Below, piece by piece: positions 46,027-56,683 of a stretch of DNA of 64,000 nucleotides; position 1 is the stretch's first letter; every line of letters starts with the position of its first letter. The stretch spans positions 1,426,001 to 1,490,000 of the forward strand of contig JBCAMK010000019.1 in the NCBI GenBank assembly GCA_038503065.1, read 5' to 3'. A model generated the notes under the pieces. It did no database searches and had not been told where the DNA came from. It saw only the letters and a program-made list of their open reading frames with translations. A program made the position numbers and the translations under genes. The stretch comes from Paragyromitra xinjiangensis. Lineage: Eukaryota > Ascomycota > Pezizomycetes > Pezizales > Discinaceae.

Positions 46027-47931
46027 ATGTATAAGTCTAAATTTCTCACCAGCTTCGCGGCTCTCGCGTTTGCTACCACGGCGTCCTGCCTTACAGTTAC
46101 CCCGAGCAACGATGCCACCGCACTTGCCAATGCCCTCCTCGGTGGTTCCTCTGGTATCACTTTGGTCTCGGCAACCTACACCGGTGATGCTGATAGCTCC
46201 GGATTATATACAGCCGGTCCCCAGGGGATTGTCGATTCAATTGTCTTGACTACCGGTGATGCCGTCGATGTGATTCCCAGCGATGCCACCACCAGCAGCG
46301 AGATCAGCAAGAGTAAGGGCACAGCTGGAAGTGCTTTGTGCGAGAGTATCAATGGCGGAGTAGCCACTTTCGATGCTGCCGTTCTCTCGTTGAATGTCAT
46401 CTTGGCCCCCGGATATACCGGGTTCGCTTCTCAATACATCTTTGCTACCGAGGAGTATCCTGAATGGGTTGGAAGCGATTTCAACGATGCTTTCGGTGTC
46501 TGGGTCGATGGTAAACAGATTGCTGTGGACTCTACTGGAGCACCTGTTACCGTCAGTAGTCCTTATTTCCAGAGTAGCGAGGTTCTTACCCCGCCTGCTT
46601 CTGGTTCTAGCCTGGACGGATCTACCCCGATTTTGATGTCCACATATGCCGTCGCTCCAGGCGCTCATAAGATCGATATCGCCATCTGTGACACTGCCGA
46701 CAGTCTCCTTGATAGTGCTGTCTTTATCGCTCTTCGCGCTGTTCCCGGCACGAACACCACTTCCAGCTCTTCCAGCTCTGTTCTGCCAACTTCTTCAAGC
46801 TCCATTGTGTCTAGCAGCAGCACTGTCAGCTCCAGCTCCAGCATTGTTACCAGCTCCAGCTCCAGTATCATTTCCAGCTCCAGCTCTAGCATCATTTCCA
46901 GCTCCAGCTCCAGCATCATCAGCTCCAGCTCCAGCTCCAGCTCAATCTACGCCAACACCACCAGTGCTGCTCCCACCTCTAGCTCTAGCTACGTGAGCAC
47001 CAGCTCCAGCATCATCCCCAGCTCCAGCTACGTGAACACAATCTCCAGCATCATCCCGACCTCGTCCAGCTCATACGGCAATGCCACCATCACCGGTGCC
47101 CCAACCTCATCTATCGAGCCTCCATGTGTGACCTACACCTCATACATCGTCAAGACCATCACTTTGTGCGACACAAGCTGCTACCCAACCACCACTCTCG
47201 TCCCCACGGTTGTCACTTCAACCCTGCAGCTAACTGTCTACACCCCTTGCTCAACCGTCACCGTTAGCCAATGCACCGGCGGCCCTGGATCCCCATGTGT
47301 CACATACACTAACACCATTACCTACCCTGCTATTACCACCTACCCTCCCATCCCAACTTTCACCGCCCCCGTTGGTCCTGCATCGACCCCCAGTGGTGTC
47401 CCAGTCGGCCCTGCTTCAACCCCCAGCGGTGTTCCAGTCGGCCCTGCCTCAACCCCCAGCGGTGTCCCGGTTGGTCCTGCTTCAACTCCTAGCGGCGTCC
47501 CAGTCGGCCCCGCCTCCTACAGTAGCCCCATCCCAGTCGGTCCCGCATCATCCCCCAACGGCCCCGTCTACACCGCCCCAGTAACCTACACCGCTCCCGC
47601 TGTCCCAACCACTCCCGTCATCCTCCCAACCTACACCGCCCCCGCTTCAGTCCCATACGGAAACGGAACCCACGGCTGCCCAGGCGGTGCTAACTGTGCA
47701 CACCCAACTCCTAGCGCTGGCTTCAGCATCCCTGTCAGCAACGGTACCTCAACCATTCACCCGACTACTATCGTCCCAGTTACGTCGTCGGCTCCTGCGA
47801 CTTCTGCTCCTGCCGTTAAGCCAGCTTCACCTACCACTACTGCTCCGGTCTTTACTGGTGCTGCTTCGCGTGTCGGGATGACCGGTGGTGTTGTCGTTGG
47901 ACTCGTCGTTGCTGTTTTGGCTGCGTTGTAA
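46027..47931 (+). CDS. GPI-type surface protein with choice-of-anchor-L-like domain
   Basis: A 634-aa intronless protein. A signal peptide covers residues 1-21 (MYKSKFLTSFAALAFATTAS). Residues about 22-245 form a globular domain with YIFATEEYPEWVGSDFNDAF (137-156) followed by GVWVDGKQIAVD. This is the signature I know from choice-of-anchor-L domains of bacterial surface proteins: a FAS-EYxE stretch, FNDxFG, then an xxVDG strand. Next comes a Ser/Thr stalk (about 247-365) likely to be O-glycosylated, then a Cys-containing linker (CDTSCYPTT and two PCVTYT words). Six 11-residue repeats PVGPASTPSGV follow (33-nt units from 47371, 47404, 47437, 47470, 47503 and 47536), then another Pro/Thr stalk. 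The C-terminus GMTGGVVVGLVVAVLAAL is a typical GPI-attachment signal. Adhesion is the likely role, by inference from architecture. Confidence 0.88.
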   Translation: MYKSKFLTSFAALAFATTASCLTVTPSNDATALANALLGGSSGITLVSATYTGDADSSGLYTAGPQGIVDSIVLTTGDAVDVIPSDATTSSEISKSKGTAGSALCESINGGVATFDAAVLSLNVILAPGYTGFASQYIFATEEYPEWVGSDFNDAFGVWVDGKQIAVDSTGAPVTVSSPYFQSSEVLTPPASGSSLDGSTPILMSTYAVAPGAHKIDIAICDTADSLLDSAVFIALRAVPGTNTTSSSSSSVLPTSSSSIVSSSSTVSSSSSIVTSSSSSIISSSSSSIISSSSSSIISSSSSSSSIYANTTSAAPTSSSSYVSTSSSIIPSSSYVNTISSIIPTSSSSYGNATITGAPTSSIEPPCVTYTSYIVKTITLCDTSCYPTTTLVPTVVTSTLQLTVYTPCSTVTVSQCTGGPGSPCVTYTNTITYPAITTYPPIPTFTAPVGPASTPSGVPVGPASTPSGVPVGPASTPSGVPVGPASTPSGVPVGPASYSSPIPVGPASSPNGPVYTAPVTYTAPAVPTTPVILPTYTAPASVPYGNGTHGCPGGANCAHPTPSAGFSIPVSNGTSTIHPTTIVPVTSSAPATSAPAVKPASPTTTAPVFTGAASRVGMTGGVVVGLVVAVLAAL

Positions 47932-49272
47932 GTAGTGTGAAGATGGGAGAATAGAAGTATAAAAGGATATAGGATGGAGGAGGAGGATGAAAGGGAGGAA
48001 GAGAAAGGAATTTGTAACGATTTTTTCAATTAGCTATTATTGCATTGGCGTCTTTTGGATGGTGATGGTGATGTTTCGATTTACATATTTAATTCTTTGG
48101 CGGGATGTTGAAAGATATTTTTTTGCTGTTCAAACGTTTAGTTTTCGTTTCGATCAGCTGTGACACTGCCGATACTGATCTCCTAATCTCCTATGTTTGA
48201 GTGGTGTAGAGTAGAGTAGAGTAGAGTAAGGTAAGGGTGGAAGTGGAATAGAGTATGTTGATCTGATAGTCAAAGTGTTGTAGCCCTCTATCAGGTTTGC
48301 CCAGCCATGTCCGCGAATACCATTAGATCTTCATCGATGATGAGTTAAACGCATCCACTCAATGGCTTGTCAGCCTCCTAAAGCAGTTCTGCATGGTTCG
48401 AATATCCGTTAAATGAGTAAAAGCCTACGGAACAGCCGGAACAGTGGAGGCACGTAGGGAAATCTGTATTAGAAAGCTGATATCCCCAACGACTGGAATA
48501 AAACTGGGTGATACCTCATGACGCACCCAAGATCCCGCCCCTCACCCTCAAGACCCCAACCCCACAAGAGTTCCCAGATCCACCTACCCGTCAAGACTGC
48601 CTTCAAGGGGGAGCAACCTAACCCAAGCCAGGCTATCCGGTCCTATCCAGTCCCATCCTACTCACCCTACTCCCCCCATCTAAAGTCAGCCACAAACCCT
48701 AAGGATGATAGATAGATCTCAACAGTACCCACAGTAGTAACCCTAGAAGTTGTTGGTGTTGTTTCCGGAGAATCCTCAGTGCCATGGATCAAATCTGTTC
48801 CGTGCTGGGTACTCCAGGTTAGCGGATACAGATTGATGGATTCAGCGGAATTGAACGGGGGTGGGAATCTGTTTACGGCTTGGTGATGTCTTTTGCTGCA
48901 CGGCTGAAAGGGTTTTGTTTTCACTGGACAGTCTAAGCAGATGAGGGTTTCTGCTTTAGTTTAGGTTCTCGGGTGGTGGGTGTCATTACTTAGGAGCGGG
49001 ATGCGCGAGTGCTGGTTGGTGACTTTAAAACCTAACCTCTGATAGAACGCGCCTTGCTATCCAAAACATTAATTTCCCCTTTCGAATTACGTATTATTTT
49101 TAGCCCTGCAGAAACCCAAGCACCCACACCCACGAAAAACTATTACAGCCCACCCAACCGTTCCCGGTATATTACAGCCATTCTTCCACCCACAAACAAC
49201 CACAGAAACTAAACACCACACAGCTTAACATACGAAGGAATGCCAGCAGCCCCTCACACCTAAATACAACCC
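47932..49272. other. Intergenic; short GTAGA microsatellite
   Basis: Two opposing short frames (48518-48715 and 48667-48924) have no features. A GTAGA pentamer run occupies about 48206-48230. The right end is the 3' side of the minus-strand F-box gene. Confidence 0.45.
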
Positions 49273-50826
49273 CTAACTCTCCCCCTCCTTGACAAATCTC
49301 ATCGCTACCCCACCCTCTTTACAAACCTTCACCAACTCCCTCGCCAACCCCCCATTTATACCACCACCACCACCACCACCACTAGTATTCAACCTCTCTA
49401 ACTCCCCCACCCCACCCCGCACTACAACATCAATCTCACCAACAACCGGCAACATCCCCCCCTCAAGCGCCGCCACAAGCCATGACCAATCATGACCCTC
49501 GACCGCAACTCTCAGCCTCCGCAGACGTAACCCTGGAGTTACGAGCCACCCTGGCGTACACGATAGAGCTAGATAAAGAGACTTCATCCTTGGAGCAAGG
49601 TATAGAAGAGTCGATATAAAAGCCGGTGAAGTATCGAGTACCAGGGCAGTAAGGTTCGTAAGGCGTTGGACTGCAGGGATAGTACGGTGGAGATACGATA
49701 CGAGTGGTGTTTCGGTGGGGTCTTTATAAAAGCCCTGGAGAAGATAGAGGGACGATAACTGGTTATCTGGAAGGGAGTTGAAGAGGGCGGTGAGGGAGTT
49801 GGTGCCAGAGAGGGAGAGGGAGCGGAGGGATGGGAGTTGATGGAATGGGACGGTTGTATCTTCTTCGAGGAGGGTGGTGCCAAGAATTAGAGTGTGGAGG
49901 TTTTGCCAATTTGTGTGGGTGGCAGTGAATTGGTTGTTTGGGATGAGATTGGTGAGATAATGGAGTTGGTGTGGATTTTGGTGGGAGCCCCAGTCCCAGG
50001 ATTTCCAGGTTGTGGTGGTTGTGATTGTGGATAGGAGGGAGGGGTGGAGTTGGGGGGTGGGAATCAGGGCTGTGAAGGATGCGAGGGTGTTGAGGTTTGT
50101 GACGGATTCGAGGTATGAGAGGAGGGAGAAGATGGTAATGAGGTGGGGGGCTATGTTTGCTGCGGAGGGGTGGAATTTCTCTATGTTGTTCGCTAGTGCC
50201 CATGGGTATTGGTATCGCTCTGGGAGCTGGAGCTCTTTGACGATCCGTGGGATGTTGGGTGCTGTGCTCAGAGTTCTGCGGAGGAGAGCTAGAGTTCTCT
50301 CTTGCTCGCGGAAAGAGTAACGGCGGTCTCGCTCTCGCCATAGCCTGTAGTGGAGCGGGCAATGTACGGTGTGCTTCCCCTTCTCTACGGGTTTCACCCA
50401 CGGACCTTCAGAGGGATTTCCAGTATCGGCAGGGATTTTGATCTGTGTGTCGAATGTTAAGTCTAGGTTGGTGTAGAGGAGCTTTGTGGTGGCTTGGTTG
50501 GTGGCGCGACAGACGAGGGTGCAGCGGTATAGGATGTCAAGACGGCAGATTGCACAGCCGGGGTGTTCACCATTTTCGATGGAGGTGAATATTTGGAGGA
50601 GGATCTCAGTTGGCACATGGCAGCGAAGGGAAAAGATAGGAGGTTTGGATAGGTATGGGATGTATGGGACCATACTAGAGAGGAGCTTTAGCATCTTGGG
50701 TCCATAGGCGAGGTTGGAGGGAGAGGGAGAGGGAGAAAAGGGGGAGGGGGAGGGAGAGGAGGGAGGTTGTAGGGATATCGATACATAGTCATGTGCAGTG
50801 GGTATCTGTATTCGATATCTTATCAT
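49273..50826 (-). CDS. F-box protein with leucine-rich-like C-terminal region
   Basis: A 517-aa frame from the ATG at 50826. A second ATG at 50694 (MLKLLSSMVPYIPYL) is nearly as good, because the 44 residues between them are Ser/Pro low complexity. An F-box begins near residue 70: HVPTEILLQIFTSIE, then LYRCTLVCRATNQATTKLLY. The rest has irregular Leu-rich segments of the kind found in fungal F-box proteins (LHTLILGTTLL, LPSLRSLSLSGTNSLTALF, LTNLTALVLDTSPA), probably a solenoid that binds the substrate. The C-terminus contains a poly-Gly run coded by a CCA microsatellite (about 49,365-49,383). F-box proteins link substrates to SCF ubiquitin ligases through Skp1; the substrate here is unknown. 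Confidence 0.82.
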   Translation of the reverse strand: MIRYRIQIPTAHDYVSISLQPPSSPSPSPFSPSPSPSNLAYGPKMLKLLSSMVPYIPYLSKPPIFSLRCHVPTEILLQIFTSIENGEHPGCAICRLDILYRCTLVCRATNQATTKLLYTNLDLTFDTQIKIPADTGNPSEGPWVKPVEKGKHTVHCPLHYRLWRERDRRYSFREQERTLALLRRTLSTAPNIPRIVKELQLPERYQYPWALANNIEKFHPSAANIAPHLITIFSLLSYLESVTNLNTLASFTALIPTPQLHPSLLSTITTTTTWKSWDWGSHQNPHQLHYLTNLIPNNQFTATHTNWQNLHTLILGTTLLEEDTTVPFHQLPSLRSLSLSGTNSLTALFNSLPDNQLSSLYLLQGFYKDPTETPLVSYLHRTIPAVQRLTNLTALVLDTSPAFISTLLYLAPRMKSLYLALSCTPGWLVTPGLRLRRLRVAVEGHDWSWLVAALEGGMLPVVGEIDVVVRGGVGELERLNTSGGGGGGGINGGLARELVKVCKEGGVAMRFVKEGES

Positions 50827-51937
50827 CTGTATATCTTGTCGAACTGGATACGAGTCTTTAGCTGTAGCTTTGTTTAATGTGTTAGAGTAACTGCTGTCTT
50901 GGTTTCTCCGCTTACACTCTTTAGTTTGTTTCAAAATGATTCCTATAATTCACAGGATTCTGTGTTTAATCTTAAAATCCAATTCTATCGTTCTATTCGC
51001 CACAGCCTAGGGGTTTACGAGTTAGATGATTAAGCTGCAGAGATACTCTTAATCGTGGCAGCGGCGGTTATAGCGTCAGATAAAGTCTGCTTTAGAGAGT
51101 AGTCGGTCAATCAGATCATCTCTATACGAGCCATGTTCGACTGAAAATACATGAATCCCGGATCACCATCACTCACTCGGGACCTGTCTCCGAGGGAACT
51201 CCATACATGTAGTTAATTTATCTTATCGGGATTGCAGCTTGCTGTAAGATCCATCTAGCAGGACATATTCTTGGCGTTGAGTTTAGTGATCACGGACCCT
51301 GGTCTCGCTACACGATTACATACATGTACATGTACATGCAGGGCTCTTGACGGCTCCATCTCCCATTCTCTCTTCTCCTCCATCCTCACTTCATTCATCC
51401 ACACAACCACTCTCAACTAGTCTCGTGCCCAGCCCCACTGCGCAGTCCTACGGTGCGCAGCAGATACAGGCGGTAGGAGATGGGAACGAGCCTAACTCTC
51501 AACTAGCGAATCCCGTACGAAACGCCAAACATTCATTCTGCCATCGTCAATCTAGCACATCCCCACCTTCCATCACCAGCATTGACATTCCCATCCCATA
51601 CCTACAAATTCATCATCTCAGCTAGTTTCAGCCTGCGTACCCTTTTATTAAAAACGCCCCGGGTCTAACTTAACTCATGACTTCCTCACCCCAAGCTTCA
51701 TACCATCATCCTAACAAATTCGGGCGAAACATTCCCATCGTTAAATCTCATCAGTTACAGCTCCAACTAACGACTATTACACATTACAGTACACCTACTG
51801 TAATCTCTCTAAAATTCGTTTCCCGGGAGCTTTCATGAACCAACTTCATAACTCGACATCTCCCGCTCAAAGCACCGTCTAGGTAAGTCCCATCTCCATC
51901 TCCATATCTCTCCAAGCATCAACACTAACCATAATAG
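50827..51937. other. Intergenic, no gene seen
   Basis: This includes the promoter of the minus-strand F-box gene. A perfect palindrome, CATGTACATGTACATG, is at 51323-51338. A GTAAGT donor at about 51,886 and an acceptor at 51937 flank a plausible intron, but the exon before it closes with a stop. Confidence 0.4.
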
Positions 51938-52492
51938 CCACCATTGATCACCATTGCTTGGTCGCTACGCTCAATCTTAGACTCTACGTTGGGTAGACAA
52001 TATGTACATGTCATTGCTGCTGGAGCTCCTATTCAAACGAGGATCAATCGCATTCATCCAGATTTTATAGCAAGATTTGCTGATAGCTAGCGGTTTAGCT
52101 CCTGGAAGCGCTCGTATTACATTCTGCCAGGCTTCTACCACGATTTTACAACCGATAAAGCAGTAACGCGTGCAGCTCTACCGGAGTGGGGATATGGCTG
52201 TGATGTGATCAGACATTATGTGGACGTTCTGCTGGGATCGAGTACGCACATTCAACAGACGACAAAGAGCACGAGACAGGTGTACACGTGGCGAGCCGGA
52301 GCCAATCCACCGCCCAAGGAAAAGGCTGAGGTACCTGATGTTGAGAGCTCAGATGAATCCAGCGGTTTCCATGGGTATACTGTGGTCCGCTCCCCATTCA
52401 TCGGCAGGACCACTATTATAGACTATGGAGAGATGGTTATTTCAACGGGTCAGCAACATCGGGCCTTTATTGGTTTAGTGGATTACCTGTAG
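51938..52492 (+). pseudogene. Unrecognised coding-like segment, probably decayed
   Basis: After a good acceptor (CTAACC branch site, AATAG at 51937) one frame reads coding-like for 185 codons: GRQYVHVIAAGAPIQTRINR, then FYHDFTTDKAVTRAALPEWG and GYGCDVIRHYVDVLLGSS, ending IGLVDYL. It contains a single in-frame TAG at 52088. A phase-keeping alternative is an intron 52002-52090 with a weak GTACAT donor and a CTGAT branch word. Upstream I find no start exon in a compatible phase. It could continue past a GTAGGT donor at the 3' end. I recognise no family, and call it a probable pseudogene or a mis-modelled gene. Confidence 0.4.
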
Positions 52493-55262
52493 GTGATAAC
52501 AGAAGGCTTCACCGATCAAGGGATGTCTTTTAAAATTTAAACGGATCTTTGGCAGGATTATCGGGGATCGAGGAATACCTGGATTCCATTGACCTCCCTA
52601 TCACAAGCATAAAAAAACTAACGGTTTCACCGACCGGCATTCCAGGATGGCGACGCAGTTTCCCTACACTAAATTGTGGCTGAATGGATTACGGAGTACC
52701 TGAGTATTGCTAGGCGGAGCTACGCTGGCTGAGAACACGAGAGAGTTTTGATCATCTCATTTCTTGTCTCTTCGCGACGGATTTATAGCCATCATTCCCG
52801 GAGAGAAGAGGTACGCTTTTAAACTCAGGACACATGGATAGAACCGAACCTGTCGCTGTTGGTGCCCCTATCGCCAGACTATAGCCACTCAGTTTCTATA
52901 GCAATACACGCCGATCCGGTCAGGCGCTCCAGCTAGAGAAACTAAAGCCTCGTACTCGTCGGGCTTTATGCTATGTTGGATAGCAGATATATTAGCTCGA
53001 TCATCTCTAACACTACGGAGAAGATGCCATTCAAACAGCCCCTTGACAACGTCAGGACTAGCCCGTGGATTGGGAAATGCGAGAATTTCTATTCCTTCCA
53101 ATATCTCACTAGCGCATGTAGCATTAAGATACTAGGGTCTTCACCATTCATTCCAAGATAATGTGGCTGGTTTTCCTACCGCTGACCCAAGTATTTTTTG
53201 GGGATTGGAACCGCTCAGTTGGGATCGTATGTGGAAGCTGTATGAGTGTCGGATTTGCTTTTTTTTTCACGGGACATTTCTTGTCTCTTCGGTGGTCAAT
53301 CTTGCTATAGCGATCATCCTCAGTCGGCAAAAGGAGCTATTCGAAGCCCTCAATAACATTGGGGAAGCTGTGAAGGTCGACGCTAGGACTATGGAGACCA
53401 TAATGGTTCACCCCCAGTCGGCGCTCGTTTAGGGTAATATGAATACTAGGTTCACTTTATTAAATACAGATTCAACCTTATCGGACGGGTGACCTGTTAA
53501 GTTGGTTATGATGGATATAAGAGTGGGTTTTGAGCATAGGCAATCTCAGAGGTACCAGATCATTAGTCGAGAAGACGTTCACGTCGAGGCTGCTTTAGTC
53601 ACAACCGTATATGGAAATCTCATGCATGCTTCGAGCTTTCCCTTTGACAAAAGATATTTCTCGCGTCTGCTCTACGATAACTTGGACTTAGCAACTACAA
53701 ACACCATCCTCATTCAACAAAACGGTTTATTCCGAACGCACGGCGACATTAAGGCAGTTCTAGATTGCCTTTAGGGCTACAAATCCACGACAACCGAAAA
53801 CTTTTATTCAAAGTACAACCAACGCAGCCCGCCCCATCAAATACGGATTCACCCTTAATGATGTAGAAGATTCACCAAGCTTAGTTATGGCGGATTGAGC
53901 ACAGGCAATATTACGGATATTCGAACATGAGTTGAGAAGGCGCTTACGTTGGAACCGCTATGGCTAGGATCATATATGAAAGCCGTATGAGCGCTTCAGC
54001 TTTGTTTCTTTGACAAAAAATACTTTCATCCTCACCCCATTGAATAAGAATTCACTATCGAAACCGATGACCTATTGAGCTTGGATATGATGGATATAGA
54101 AGCGAGTGCCGAGTATTGGCAATGACAGAGTGGCGGCGAGGATAAATTACGAATTGTTGAAGGTGTCAGATACTGATGGTAGATTCAAAAAGAGGGTCCA
54201 AGTTGACTATTGGAGGTATGAACAAGATGGATGTTTCAACCGGGTATATAGTGACCCTCTGTTAGGAGAATAATTGTCTCGGCCCGATGAGATTTAGGAA
54301 TACACAGAGTTATTCGGTGGTCTTACTACATTAGGTCTTATGTTATACTAATAGTGGTCTGATTATGCTGTTGTGGTTTTGTGCGTTCATTCTTGTTTTG
54401 CTTTTGTCTTTTTGATTTTACTCAGAGTTACTTTGATATTCTCTCGGAGATCTCTGAGCGAAAAGCGGTACATGTTCTTTATCGCTACCCTGATGGTTGG
54501 ACCTTTTTGGTAAATTGGTTTCATTCGGTTTCTGCTCGAGAGCTACGGTCTATTAGGCAATTTCACCATAAGTTCTAAGTCGTTAACTCAATGACGCTAC
54601 CAGCACGGGTAAAATTAAGCTCAGGGAATCTACGACATAGCGATGTATTCCCTCCACGTGTAGTAGGTTAAGCACCAGTTTAGACATAAGATGTCACTCG
54701 CATCAGCGGAACCTTCAGACCAATAGTGATTTAATACCATGTAGGGCTCCCAAACAACCAGGCATCACACAAAGCATCCTGAGCGATACTCCCAAGCCAA
54801 CCATCCCATCAGGCTATAGCTCATCCCATACCACGTTGCGACACCGATATTACCCTCAACCCTAACCCTACCGGAACAGACATACACGGTATGTCCTACT
54901 AAGATGCAAGATGGAAAAATTTGCACTCGGCAGAACTCCTTTTACTAATTACTGTGCAATTGCCAGAACTGCATACTCATCTACCAAACCCACTCCGATA
55001 GGTTCCTGTGACCGACATCGTTACAAGCTAACAATCTGGACCAAGATCTGCCCCGCATTTTTCAATCGAGGAGGATTGGTAGAGAGGATGATGCATGACA
55101 TGGGTCGGGGCACGGTGGACCGTGTACTGTAGCGTGGCACCAGATACGGCTTATAGGTTCACTTTTTTCTCTTCTCTTTGTAAGTTTTTTTTTTATCTTT
55201 GCTCATTTTTGGCAGCTCGGATAAATCACTGGTTTAACCATTGTCTCGGAAGCAACGTTATC
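52493..55262. other. Intergenic with diverged repeats, no gene supported
   Basis: Frames at 53163-53432 and 53502-53774 lie inside the repeat family described separately and lack domains. Two adjacent telomere-like CCCTAA words occur near 54,859. The last part is the promoter of the dehydrogenase gene. Confidence 0.4.
53180..54160 (+). repeat. Diverged repeat family, three or more partial units
   Basis: The word set GATTCA(A/C)CCTTA, (TTA)GTTATGATGGATATA(A)GAG and GAGCA(T/C)AGGCAAT occurs near 53469-53545, 53843-53912 and 54050-54125. A second block, GGAACCGCT..GGGATCGTATGTGGAAGCTG, near 53208 recurs as GGAACCGCTATGGCTAGGAT near 53951. The units are of unequal length and highly diverged. Confidence 0.5.
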
Positions 55263-56266
55263 ATGTCGGTTCCTCAGATGAAACTCGCAGCACCGACGGC
55301 GCCTCCAGCGCCGGTAGTTCTCGAGAATCCAGCTGTGACCCGGTTCTCGCTCTCGGGGAAAACCGCAATAGGTGTGTCTACTGCAGTAGAGAAAAATTAC
55401 GGTCTCGGGTTCTGACGATGATCATTGTGTAGTAACGGGAGGAGCCGGAGGGCTAGGGTTTGAAGCTGCACGAGCACTACTTGAGCATGGAGTGGTTGGG
55501 GTTGCGTTATTTGATGTTAATGCTTCTATTGGGCTTGAAGCGGCGGGTAGGTTGGGGGAGGGGTTTGGGGGTGCGAAGGTGGTGTTTAAGCTCGTTGATG
55601 TGAGGGATTCTAGCGCTGTGAGTAATGCGGTGGAGGAAGTGGTGGGGGAGTTTGGGAGGATTGATATTTTGTTGGCATTTGCGGGGGTTGTGAAGTGTGA
55701 GCATGCGCTTGGGATGAGCGTGGAGGCGTGGCAGAGAGTGATGGATGTGAATTTGACGGGGTCGTTTTTGTGTGCTCAGGCTGTTGCAAGGTAGTTACAG
55801 TTATTCTACGTACTCGGGTGAGGGCTAACGAACGGTAGTAAAATGGTGCCGCAGAACAGCGGTGGTTCCATCGTCCTGGTTGCATCAATCTCCGGCCATT
55901 CTGCAAACTTCCCGCAGCCGCAGGTTAACTACAATATCTCTAAGGCCGGCGTGTTGATGATGTGTAAGAGTCTAGCGGCGGAGTGGGGAAGGTATGGTAT
56001 CACGGTCAATTCGATCTCCCCGGGGTATATGAACACGGTTTTGAACGAGGGGGATGGGTTGGATGAGCATAAGAAGATTTGGCTAGCTAGAACTCCGTTG
56101 GGGAGGGTGGGTGGGAGAGATGAGTTGAACGGGGCGGTGGTGTTGCTTTGCAGTGAGGCGGGGAGGTTTATTACTGGGTCGGATATCAAAGTTGATGGTA
56201 GGTCCGGACCCTTATTGTGGTGTGCTTTGCTGATTTGTTGTAGGTGGTATTTCAACGTTAGTCTAA
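55263..56266 (+). CDS. Short-chain dehydrogenase, polyol/ketose type
   Basis: Four exons: 55263-55371, 55433-55790, 55839-56197 and 56244-56266, giving 282 aa with the frame closed at every junction. This is a classical SDR fold. The dinucleotide-binding motif TGGAGGLG is at residues 38-45, and Asp64 after strand 2 (LFDVN) favours NAD(H). FAGV occurs in place of the usual NAG, VNLTGSFL follows, and the catalytic triad is Ser174, Tyr187 and Lys191 (NYNISK). PGYMNT follows the triad. The N-terminal extension rich in Ala/Pro before SLSGKTAIVTGG and the overall pattern resemble fungal D-arabinitol/mannitol dehydrogenases and L-xylulose reductases, so the substrate is probably a sugar alcohol or ketose. 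It is cytosolic by lack of signals. It faces the Zn2Cys6 regulator gene tail to tail. Confidence 0.9.
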
Positions 56267-56683
56267 ATGGACTATGGTTTTGGTGTTTTGGTTGGTTTTA
56301 GGGCTTAAGATGCGAATGGATGAGGTGAATCGGATAGGGTGAATGAGATTATTTGATTGCCAGACATACTGTCTCAAGCATGAGGAAATAAATATCAGTC
56401 ATGAGTTATCACTCGGTAGTTTCCGCGAGCAAAGCCAATTAGATAGCGCATGGTTAAGGGTTGGTTTGGGTGGAGAGCCTTTTGGGGACGGCAGTTTATC
56501 TAGCTCCACTAGCCTGTTGAAGGACAGAAACATTCCTATTGACACTATCACGACAAAACGACCGTACTAGCATTTTCACTCGCAACCAGGATCATACATT
56601 TCCGAAATATTACTGCACCCCACGACCAAAGGTAGAGGAACCTGTAGGTATACGAAGACGGGCATAAACACATATGATACAAT
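56267..56683. other. Convergent intergenic spacer
   Basis: This holds the 3' ends of the dehydrogenase (from the left) and the Zn2Cys6 regulator (from the right). A 75-codon frame at 56343-56570 shows no features. Confidence 0.45.

Noticed and set aside
54849..54875. Telomere-like CCCTAA words
   Set aside because: Only two units are adjacent, so chance is a sufficient explanation and it cannot mark a chromosome end.
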